From: Theristus sp. LFF4_11
Taxonomy: Eukaryota > Nematoda > Chromadorea > Monhysterida > Xyalidae
Direction of reading: 5' to 3'
DNA: 64,000 bases
NCBI GenBank assembly: GCA_030248135.1
Contig: JASANC010001592.1
Span: 1 to 64,000, forward strand
Shown here piece after piece: positions 1 through 9,434 of the stretch. Position 1 is the first letter of the stretch; each line of letters begins with the position of its first letter. The position numbers and the translations under genes were made by a program. The notes under the pieces were generated by a model. That model saw only the letters and a program-made list of their open reading frames with translations, was not told the DNA's origin and searched no databases.

Positions 1-239
1 GTTTGCTAGTCTATAATACCAAGATAGTGTTGTTTGATTGTTTGTCTGCAGCTTTTGCTATAAATAGCATCATCGGTAGCTTCACTCCACTTTTAATGCA
101 TCATTCGCGAACTTTTTTCAATCTCTGTTCTGTGAAAAGTCCAAATCATCATCATTCCCATGCAATAAAAACATCAGTTTATGATCGACTACTTTAATTT
201 GGCTGCTGCTGCTGCTGCTCGCCATCTACACCAATCGAA

Positions 240-850
240 ATAGAATGGCAGTTGATTGTTGCTGAACAAATAGGCTAACAGGTTCCACAACAAATAAATT
301 GCAGCATCAACAAACACGCGGCCATGATCGATAGCGAATCAGTGGAACGGTCCAATCGATCAATTTTGAACGGGATGATTGTTGATGATCCTGAAGATGA
401 TTTCTGCTATACTGAACAGGAATTTCAGCGGAATGTAACTGACTAATACTGGATTGCTTTTCATATATTAAACGGGTATCGGACTATCGGTTGATTGTTG
501 CTGATCAAACAGCAGTGTTTTTAAAAGTGTTTTCAACGGGAGTAGTAGCAGTTGAACGATAATCGATGAACGGGAAAGGTAATGAAACAAGGTGATGTTT
601 GATACTTTGAACTGGAATGGTCGTTAACTGTCGCTGATCAAAAAAAGATTGTGTTTTGATACTTTAAAACGGGAAAGACACAGTACGTAGCTGATCAAAG
701 AAGACTGATACGATAATTAAACGACATTGAAGAAGCTAATAAAAATGATTTTAAATGGGAATGGTAGGTTGTTTGCCACATTAAAAAGATTGCTTTTCAT
801 ATATTAAACGGGATGTATTGCTTGCTGATCAAAAGTATATTACGTTGAAT
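240..850. repeat. Degenerate tandem/dispersed repeat region
   Basis: Short phrases recur here: TTGATTGTTGCTGATCAAA-like strings near 251, 491, 630 and 828, AACGGGA-like strings between them, and an almost exact 25-bp repeat (GATTGCTTTTCATATATTAA...) at about 453 and 787. The spacing is irregular, so this looks like a decayed tandem array rather than a clean satellite. Confidence 0.45.
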
Positions 851-1272
851 TGAAAAAGCAGGCTCCAATCCAAAATGACTGGCAAATTTTTGAAAATTCG
901 GCTAAAAAAGAATTTTTGATTTTATCGATGCTGAAACCGCGTTAACAAAACCACACAGTAACAAGTAAGTGCTGTCGTGACTAAATCAGGTTAGGATAAA
1001 AAGCAACAAATTCAGCAAAAGCACGGTAGTTGAAAAAAACGTTTTTTCAAAAAGAAACTGAAAAGTGCTGCGATTTTTTAAAAGGTATATAGCATCGACG
1101 GCTACAAATTGTCTTTGAAAATGAACGATTATTGCATGGAATAACAAATGAACAACCTTCGCTTGAAGCAGCTCAAAATCAAAATCCAATGCGTTTTTAG
1201 TCCGGGTCGTGGCATGAACGGGTCCAAAGGCGCCAAAATCCACACAAAAATAACAACCGTATTTTGTCGACT

Positions 1273-1304
1273 AACCGTGCCGTAGGCACGGGTTATCTGC
1301 TAGT
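1273..1304 (+). mobile_element. Helitron-like 3' terminus (hairpin plus CTAG|T)
   Basis: A GC-rich hairpin (CCGTGCC, loop GTA, GGCACGG, at 1275-1291) is followed eight bases later by CTAG at 1300-1303 and then T. Helitron rolling-circle transposons end in a short hairpin about 10 bases before CTRR and insert in front of T, so the layout fits. The 5' end (TC...) and any Rep/helicase ORF were not found, so the element is probably non-autonomous or truncated. Confidence 0.55.
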
Positions 1305-1539
1305 AAAAAAAAGACAAGTTCGGAAAAAATGCCCGAATGGCATGAAAAAAGACCAAATATTATTTCAGAATGACACAGATAAAAAGTGTGACACAAGGAT
1401 TTTCATAAGATCAAACATTTATGAAACGTGTGTGAACTGGAAAGTTACAAACTGAAAAAATATTTACATTTATTTCAAGGCACTGGTTGGGACCGCGTTG
1501 CGGGCAAAAAAAAGCAAATAGATATCTCAAAAAGTTTAC

Positions 1540-2215
1540 AGGGTTTTAGCCTATCAGACGCAGCATAGTCGACTGCAATGGTTTCTGTTGCATTTGTACT
1601 CAGAGCAAGGATTTTTAGGAGCAAACCCTTCCGTAGACCCTTTTCAACCCAGGTACGGGTTAATATCAGCTTTTCGCTATTTGGCACCTAAACTATAGCC
1701 TATCAGACGCAGCGTAGTTGACTACAATGGTTTCCGTTGCATTTGTAATCAGAACAACGTTTTTTAGGAGGAAACCTTTTACGGGGGCCCTTTTCAACCC
1801 AGGTACGGGTTAATATCAGCTTTTTGATACTTGGCACCTAAACTATAGCCTATCAGACGCAGCATAGTCGATTACATGGATACCGTAGAATTTGAAATCA
1901 GAACAACGTTTTTTAGGAGGAAACCCTTCACGGGGGACCCTTTTTATACCAGGCGCGGGTAAAAACAGTACCCTTTTCAACCCCGGCACAGGTAAAAAAC
2001 AATTTTTCACAATTCGGCATTTAGCCTATCAGACGCAGCATGGTCGATTACATGGATACCGTGGAATATGAAATTAGAGACACGATTTTTAGCAGGAAAC
2101 CCTTCACAGGGGCCCTTTTTATACCCGGCACGGGCAAAAACAGTTTTTTTCACAATTCGGCACCTACCCTATCAGACGCAGCATGGTCGATTACATAGGA
2201 TACCGTACAATTTGG
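1540..2215. repeat. Tandem array, about 150-bp unit, roughly 5 copies
   Basis: The string CCTATCAGACGCAGC recurs at about 1550, 1699, 1849, 2025 and 2168, giving a unit of about 143-176 bases. Each unit also carries a variant of CTTTTCAACCCAGGTACGGG, whose arms AACCC/GGGTT can fold into a small hairpin. Copies diverge towards the right end. The hairpin resembles the Helitron-like terminus just upstream, so the array may belong to the same element family; that link is inference. Confidence 0.7.
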
Positions 2216-2265
2216 AATTTGAATTTGAACACAAGTTTAGATTTTTTGTGGACACCGAAACGGTC

Positions 2266-2290
2266 GACAACAACGACAACAACAACATCG

Positions 2291-2324
<34 letters not shown>

Positions 2325-2325
2325 C
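2266..2325. repeat. CAA/ACA trinucleotide microsatellite
   Basis: About 60 bases of near-perfect CAA repeats interrupted by CGA units. Long ORFs here on both strands (poly-Asn or poly-Leu) are by-products of the repeat. Confidence 0.85.
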
Positions 2326-2638
2326 CTGAATTTTTTTTCGGTTTTTTTGTTCTGTAAAATCACAGAAGTAACCGATGTTTCATTTTTTGGTTTGGATGGA
2401 TAGGGTATCGAGCCACCTTAGCACAGCAAATAGAATTTCTTGGTTTAGTCATTTAGCATGAATGTTATGGTTGATTGAAATTTCGCAATGAGCTTTCTGA
2501 AATAATATTGTGGGACTGCGCTTCCGCGCGCCCCACGATTATGTATTATTTGCATTGATACTCTTCAAGAACGTCAAAGACGGCCTGATGCAAGTAGTAA
2601 CGAATTTTACGATCCAAAGTTTCACTCGTCGAAAACAG

Positions 2639-5600
2639 GAGGCTAACATGACCGTCGAAGGATTCGAAGATGTTTGGGTGGCTGGCGAACGTTTCCATGA
2701 AAGCGCTGACAGCGAGGCGGCATTTGATCGCCAAAACAACTTTGTTTTCGATTCCAATCATCCTGAATGGGGTGGACCGAAGAATCTTTCATTGTGGCTA
2801 TCAACTGATGTTGCCAATCATGACACCAAAAAAGATGGAATTGTGATTGACATGGCTGCATTAAATCTTGGCGACAAACGACTGAACGCCGAGGGTTTTA
2901 ATTATAACGGGCCGCACCTGTGTCAAAGTCGTGAGTGTGTTTTTTCAAAGTTTCTTTAGTCAGTTGAAACATGTGTCTATCTACGTTCTTTGTTTTGCAC
3001 TTAACTGAATGCACTGTCGTTATGTGCAGATCCTGGCAACGCATCGAACTGTCCACTGGTGACTGGTCGGCAATACACGCAACTTGATGGCGTCTGTTAC
3101 AGTTTTGGAAACGAAAACCTGGAATACCCTGACGCCAAGGCTGATTGCGCGTTACACGGCGCACGATTGGCGGTGATAAGTGACCTGGAAACATTGATTG
3201 CCCTCGTGGACTGGATGGTCAGTTTTTCTCAGCCCCTATCTGAACAAAATTCTGACCATCAACAACTAGACTGTAAATCCATAAGGTAAAAAATTAGAAT
3301 GTGGTTTTACATACAGGGTACTGCAAACAAGCACAATGGGCAAAGTGGTTCCTTCTCGAACCTGGTTTGAAGTTTTGGTCTAAAATTCGGGAAACTGCTT
3401 GAATACCTAATGTTTCCATGTATTGTGTTAATATTTTATTTGAAAATCCGATTCGGTCATCCATTCTAACGAAACGGTCCCCGCAGGGATCGGAAACGAA
3501 GTCGAAGCAGTTAGCGTGCGCGTGGCGGGCTACAAACTGGTGAATGTTTATGTTCCAACGGCAAGTAGCTGCGCTGATCGCCGCTCGCTGCATTTGCAGC
3601 CGCTGCTCACCGACAACACATTTGTGCTGTTGTTGTTGTTGTTTGTTGCCGTGCTGCTGCTGATTATTGTTCGGTCGGCAGACGCAGCGCCTTCGCGACC
3701 TGTGCCGGCCGGTCCCACAGGTCTCGCGCGACGACGTCGAGCGCTCGAATAGGACACGTGAAGATGTGGCGAACGTCTTCGTCAGCGTCGTTGCAGAGTG
3801 GGCATCGCGCTGAACATCGACTGTCTATCTTGTGTTGGTATGACGCCAACATCGAGCAGTAGCCCGACCGCAGTTGTGCCAATCGACGCCTCGTGTAGCG
3901 TGGCAGTTCGCGCTCAGTCGATGAGATAGGTGGCGCTGGCGCGTTGAGCACAGGGTTCGCTGGACACCGTGCAATGACGTCCGCGACAGACACGCTGTGA
4001 ACAAAGTTCAGGAGCTGTTGGCGCGACGGGTGCTGGACGTTGATCGCCTGGGCGGCCTCGTGATCGAACCTTGACGCCAGCGTGTGTTTCATGGCTCTGT
4101 GTCGCGTGGAGACGGACGCCTCGCGATGGTACGGATGTGCGTCATCGTAGCGCGCGCTCGCGAGATATTGTACGCAGAGCATGCGGAGGTGTTCCTCCAC
4201 CGGCAGCTCGGCGCACTCCGTATGCAAGTGATGGACAGGCGCGGCAGTGTGGCAACCCGTGGCGACGCGGAGCGCTGCATTCTGCATCCACTGCAGTTTC
4301 TCAATGTTCGTGGCGGCTGCGTTGGGCGCCCAGAACGGGGCAGCGTAGTTGATGACGCTCTTGATTGTCGCGCGGTGCACCGTCAGCAGTGTCTCTTTTG
4401 TGGCGCCCCAGCTAGTACCGCTGAGCGCCTTGAGTGTGCGGACTCGTCTCGATGCCTTGGACGCGGTAGCATTACAGTGTTGCATGAATGACAGTTTTGG
4501 ATCGAATGTGACGCCGAGAATCTTAGGTGTCAGTTCTGTCGGCAGCTTGGTGTTGGCGATGCGCACGTTGGGGTCGGCCTTGTGTTCTCGGTTGTCGGGC
4601 GTGAATAGCGAGGCCGTCGTTTTGTTGACGTTGACTGTCAGGCGTTTACGTTCGAAGAACGCGCAGAGTTTATTCAGGTATTCAGTCAGCACCGCAGCTG
4701 CCTCCGTGTATCGGGGGCTGCTGGCCGTCAGCGTGAAGTCGTCGGCGTAGGAGACGACGCTGACCTCTTGTGGCGGCTCAGGAATGTCTGCGACGTACAC
4801 GTTGAACAGGAGCGGCGATAACACCGAGCCTTGCGGCACGCCCATTTTTATGTGGCGGTGTGGTGACGTTGCCCCTCTGAATGTGCAGCACGCTTCTCGA
4901 CCTCGCAGGTACGCCGATAGCCATCGTAGTAAGGTGCCGGGTAGATCAGTCGTCGAGAGTTGCTTGAGCAGGAGTCGGTGGTCCACCGTGTCGAAGGCCC
5001 TCGACAGGTCTACGCAGACAAGCGCCGTGCGGTCCGCAGGTTTCGGTCTGTTGAAGCCGGTCGCATGCGGAGTAATTCGTATGGCAAAATAAACGTCGTA
5101 TTCGGACTCAGCGACCTCTATTTGTGTTTATGGCTTAGTTTGCAAAAATTTTTTGACTAGTTTCCAATTTTTTTATTTTTTTTTTATTTTCGTCCATATA
5201 GAGGCCCTTTTCAGGTTGCGGAGTAATTCGTATGGCAAAATAAACGTTATATTCGGACTCAGCGAGCTCGATTTGTCTTTATGGCTTAGTTTTCAGATTT
5301 TTTTGACTAGTTTCCGATTTTTTAATTTTTCCCTTTTCGTCCCTATAGAGACCGTTTTTAGGGTGCGGAGTAATTCGTATAGCAAAATAAACGTCGTATT
5401 CGGACTCAGCGACCTCTATTTGTGTTTCTGACTTAGTTTTCAGATTTTTTTTGGCTAGTTTCCGATTTTTTCAATTTTTCCCCTTTCTGTCCCTATAAAA
5501 ACCGTTTTTAGGGCGCGGAGTAATTCGAATAGCAAAATAAACGTCATATTCGGACTCAGCGACCTCAATTTGTGTTTGTGGCTTAGTTTTCAAATTTTTT

Positions 5601-7982
5601 TTGGCTAGTTTCCGATTTTTTCAATTTTTTTCCCTTTCCGTCCCTATAGAGGCCGTTTTTAGGGCGCGGAGTAATTCGTATGGCAAAATAAACGTCATAT
5701 TCGGACTCAGTTGCCTCGATTTGTATTTATGGCTCAGTTTTCAAATTTTTTTACTAGTTTCCGATTTATTTAATTTTTTTCCATTTTCGTCCCTATAGAG
5801 GCCGTTTTAGGATGCGGAGTAATTCGTATGGCAAAATAAACGTCATATTCGGACTCAGCGACCTCGATTTGTATTTGTAACAGGATTTCAGGTTCCTTGT
5901 GGTGCGTTTTTTCATTTAAAATTCATTATCAAGGAATTTTCCCTCCTCATCCCCATGGCATACGCGTTTAGGGCACAGTAGAAGCGTCGGGCAAACTTGT
6001 AAATAAGATTTTTTAACTCAGCGTACCCGAAAACCCCCCTTCTGTCACTGTCACAAAAAATTTTGTGGGTGGGAGGAAACGCCCTGGTTGGAACACGAAC
6101 TGATTTTTCCGTTGTTGTTCTCGCAGGTGTTTCTTTGACCTCTCTGCCGATATTCGCTGTACTCCAACTCCATCAAGCGATGCTTCTCCAAACTTGTCTC
6201 GTCCGTTCCAACAGCAACGCGTTCTGGCGTTCGTGGCGGTGAAATCTTTGTCGTGCTGCCGTTCAAGTAGCCTTCAATCATCTCGATCGCTTGTTGCTGC
6301 GTTATGCCCTTTGCTCGAAACAACTCGCACATGTTTTTGGCCAAACAGTCATCAGTGACGTGGTCGCTTTACTGACGAAACTTACACGGGTCCGGCGCTA
6401 TTTCCACTTGCGACTGGTCCTGGGGCATCAAATACGGCACTTCTCCGTCTTCCGCCTGCGGCTCTGTACACGCATTCGAACATCCAACATCCCACACGAG
6501 CTCCATCGGTCTTCCAAACACCAACTGGTCCATCGGTCTTTCTGTCCTTTCGGCATCACGTAGAAATCCATACAGGCGCTCGCATTTCCAGACGCAGCAT
6601 CACAATACAGTAGTTACACTTTGTCCTTGAATTCCGCTACTTTGCTACCAGTGAGACTCAGTCCATTGAGCTTGCACTCCTCGACTTGCCTGTAGACACC
6701 GTCATGATATCTGCCACAAAGGCAACCAACAAATGCAACACCTTACTGTTTAGGTGCCCTATGTAAACCTACGTGTGTGGGTGGCGGGCGAACGCTCAGC
6801 CGCGTATGATCAGAATGCTTACATCGCGTGGGATCGTGCCAACAGTTGGGTGTTTGACCGTAATCACAGCGAATGGGGCGGTCCGAACGATGAGCGGCTT
6901 TGGCTGAATCTGACCAAGTTTCTGGGCAACCACGACTCGAACAAAGCGCACATAATGTGGATAATGTCGGAGAATCGCGCAGAAGAACGCAGATTTGAAA
7001 CACAGGATCCAAATGCACGGACATACCTATGCGAAAACCGTGAGCTTTTTTGCCGATTTTCTGTGTACGTTACACGCTTCTGTTGGGACCATTGAAATCG
7101 TTCATTGTTGTCGTGCAGTTCCGCCGCGCGATTGCACCACCGTTGTTTGCGAAAACGGGGGCACGTGCGTGTTCAACGCTCAACTTATCGCCGCTGAAGC
7201 CACATGTTTCTGTGCGGTCGGCTTCCACGGTGACACTTGCCACAGTGAGGAATTTCATAATACTTACTTTTGTTCAGTGATGTTCATCATAATAAACCAC
7301 GCAGAAAAGTGCACACGTACTAGAGTGCAAATGTGGATGGGAAAAGTCCGTGTGAAAAATTCTCAAGGAAACATGGCTGTGTGCGGCCAATAAAGTTGAA
7401 CAATGACAGATAATAATTTGTTTAGTGAAGTTTTAGCTTGAAAGTTCATGTTGACTGACCGAAAGCCACAGTACTGTTTTTGCGTTTGAATTTGTTTTCC
7501 CACACCAATACACGGCATCTAACAACATTTTGCTCCACATCATTTCTGCTTTACATCGCCAGACATCGACAACACACCCGTGGCACACCCGGAACAATTC
7601 AAAATCATTGCCTACCACCAGAAACCGAACGAAACGCAGACCACTTGGCTTACGATCACTGCCGTGGATGTGCACAACTGCGGTTAGCATTATATTTACA
7701 CATGTTCCACTTCCACTATTGTGTGTTTGAGTTTTCTCGTCTGTAGTCTCTGTTTTTTCTTCTTTCACAGGCAACGCATGCGGTCTGTACCGTTGGTGTG
7801 TGGCGTTTGCGTACCACCACGCAACGGACCAATGTCGTTTCTATGCGGGGCGCACTTGTCTGGATCCAGCCATCACACCGTGCACATCTGCTTTTACTTT
7901 GCAACCGGCCACCGGATTCATTTACTTTGAACGTTTGACTAATGGGGCACCAATCGTTGTTAGTCACCGGGAAGAGCTGTGA
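2639..7982 (+). CDS. Secreted C-type lectin / EGF / PAN-like protein, 5' part missing
   Basis: The exons I can join in phase are 2639-2930, 3030-3217, 6754-7039, 7119-7244, 7563-7682 and 7771-7982 (TGA). In order they encode the C-terminal half of a first C-type lectin-like domain (VWVAGERF..., ending HLCQS), a complete second domain (CYSFGNENLEYPDAKADC..., VWVAGERS..., ending YLCEN) split by an intron in phase 0, an EGF module (six Cys, CENGGTC and CFCAVGFHGDTC), a linker, and a Cys-rich PAN/apple-like tail ending SHREEL. The two lectin domains share the motif VWVAGER and WGGP. The family suggests an extracellular carbohydrate- or protein-binding molecule. All junctions keep frame (phases 1, 0, 1, 1, 1). 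No signal peptide is visible because the 5' exons are absent. The large intron 3218-6753 holds a LINE, a tandem array and a broken ORF. The PAN assignment is the weakest part. Confidence 0.75.
3560..5064 (-). mobile_element. 5'-truncated non-LTR retrotransposon (LINE)
   Basis: The minus strand is open from about 5062 to the stop at 3664-3666 and encodes the reverse transcriptase from motif A (CVDLSRAFDTVDH) through GVPQGSVLSP and the catalytic YADD (SYADDFTLTAS) to a C-terminal Cys/His motif (CPLCNDADEDVRHIFTC), ending LRLPTEQ. This is typical of jockey/CR1-like LINE ORF2, but I did not fix the clade. The endonuclease half is missing: coding sequence stops abruptly at a tandem array, as expected of 5' truncation. 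Past the stop, a CAA-type run at about 3630-3650 may be the 3' tail. The body is much more GC-rich than the surrounding intron and has no internal stop, so the insertion looks recent. It lies antisense inside an intron of the lectin gene. Confidence 0.85.
5064..5885. repeat. Tandem array, about 150-bp unit, 6 copies
   Basis: GCGGAGTAATTCGTATGGCA and its variants recur at about 5068, 5218, 5365, 5515, 5667 and 5814. Each unit continues with ATATTCGGACTCAGCGACCT, a T-rich stretch and CGTCCCTATAGAG. Units are about 148-152 bases long. The array directly abuts the truncated end of the LINE at 5064, so the LINE probably inserted into, or recombined with, this satellite. I did not see array units on the other side of the LINE. 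Confidence 0.85.
6051..6720 (-). pseudogene. Broken ORF of unknown family in intron
   Basis: Reading the minus strand from about 6720 gives a protein-like frame (QVEECKLNGLSLTGSKVAEF) that meets a stop, continues with YCDAASGNASACMDFYVMP, shifts frame near 6555 (MDQLVFGRPMELVWDVGCS), meets one in-frame TAA near 6363 and continues (LAKNMCELFRAKGITQQQAI) to a stop at 6051. The composition is protein-like, but two stops and a shift mark it as decayed. I do not recognise the family. It may be a transposon ORF or a retrocopied gene fragment. It ends just before the acceptor at 6753 and runs antisense to the host lectin gene. Confidence 0.4.
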
Positions 7983-9434
7983 TTGGTTTCTACTTTGATT
8001 TTATAATTTGAACAACAATCCAAGTTGAATTATCAAGGTTGGTAAGAGGTAAGAAAACCCATGCGAACGTTGGAATTCATATGTCGTTCTGGGCTTAATA
8101 TGCGACACACACAACCTTAACTTGACACATTTCAACTAAAAATTAAAAAATTATTTAGCTTAATAGAACAACTGCTATTTTGTGTTGTTATTAACAGATG
8201 AGTGCCGTGAACAACAAATCTTTCCTGTTCTAATTTTCAATGCTGATGATCGTTTTACATGTGTCATTCTTTAACAATTTCTTTTTTTGTTCAAAGCGCC
8301 GTCTTTGAATTGATGTTTTATCACACGGGGACGGTCAAGGAGAAGGAACTTCTGTGTGTAGCGTCTTTATTTTATTATGGCTGAAACTGATTGCCCACAT
8401 GGTTTTTATTTGTTTCCGTTGTTTCCAGAACATATTTACACCTGTGCTTATCTTTGGACCATAACAGTTTTACAATGCTTTTTGTTGGAATAAACACTTC
8501 TTGCTCATGTATTTCCTGCTTATTTCGGATATTGAAACACCGTTTCGCATTCCCGAACAGTTTTTTCAGAAAGAAATTGTGAAAAGTAAATTGAATAAAC
8601 ATGTTTTTACCCGAAACTTTTTTGTGATTCATCAGCGGAAATTAGCTGTGGAACAACATTTTTATGAACACGAATAACGTGGTGTTAAAAAATGAATTGA
8701 CGTAAATACCGGTACATTTGCACATTCGCGTTTATAAGCGTGTATGCATGACATTTTCAAAAGAACAACATGCGACGACTTTGAACTTTTAACACAACAA
8801 CGGTGTTTCAAACATTATGCAAACATCTATGACCATCCCACACACAAGTACCGTAAAGTCTTGCATATAAGGTTCCTCCCACTTATAAGACCCCCACCCA
8901 AAAGTGGGCGGAGTGTCACACGGCGGGAAACCAAAAAATTCAAGTTTTTAACTTGGTCGAAATCCAACCCCGTTTATAAGGCCCGGAATTCCTAATCTTC
9001 GCTTTATAAGGCCTCCTCCCACTTATAAGGTTGTCACACAAAATTCCACTTTTTTCAGAAATTTTTTGATTTTCAAATTTATATAAGGAGACCTTATATG
9101 CAAGACTTTACGGTATGTTTCTTGCAGCTCCCGGACTTTATTTTTGCTTTTTCACGCATAGCAATCTGACTAATCTAATTGACACCCACAATTCATTCCT
9201 ATTACAGCGAGACGAGAGTTTTTTTTTCACGCATGCGACATTGGGAAAAACAATTTCCGTATAAGTAATCGGTTGCTCCACGATAATTGACAGTCGTCTG
9301 CGACGAAAACAACGTGCAAACGTAAACGTTATTCATTCTTATATATACTTTGCGAACGAACGAACCTTTTCTTCTGTTTTCGGCGAACTTTTGCGAACGA
9401 AACACGATATACACTTATTGAAACAATAATTAAA
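7983..9434. other. Spacer between lectin and TSP1 genes
   Basis: No gene is seen. An AATAAA at 8489-8494 could serve the lectin gene, although it is about 500 bases past the stop. The spacer contains the inverted-repeat element at 8849-9115 and about 320 bases of leader or promoter upstream of the TSP1 start, without a feature I can name. Confidence 0.5.
8849..9115. mobile_element. MITE with 25-bp perfect terminal inverted repeats
   Basis: The left end TACCGTAAAGTCTTGCATAT and the right end (ATATGCAAGACTTTACGGTA) are exact inverted repeats of about 25 bases. The 267-bp interior has CCACTTATAAG-type subrepeats and no ORF. The outermost TA at each end is compatible with a TA target duplication, which suggests a Tc1/mariner-related non-autonomous element. 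Confidence 0.8.

Larger units (their letters stand above)
1..2638. other. Repeat-rich stretch without a recognised gene
   Basis: I see no convincing coding exon here. The stretch holds a degenerate repeat region (240-850), a Helitron-like 3' end (1273-1304), a 150-bp tandem array (1540-2215) and a CAA-rich microsatellite (2266-2325). The lectin gene that begins to be visible at 2639 needs upstream exons, because its first visible exon starts inside a C-type lectin domain. Either those exons lie outside the window to the left, or they are short and I missed them. Confidence 0.5.

Noticed and set aside
3..197. Short ORF at the left edge as a first exon of the lectin gene
   Set aside because: It has no lectin motif and no phase-compatible donor leading to the exon at 2639 that I could defend.
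2068..2403. 111-codon ORF with poly-Asn
   Set aside because: It is created by the CAA microsatellite and by tandem repeat sequence; there is no splice or domain support.
4071..5092. Several plus-strand ORFs of 90-135 codons
   Set aside because: They are antisense shadows of the GC-rich LINE reverse transcriptase frame.
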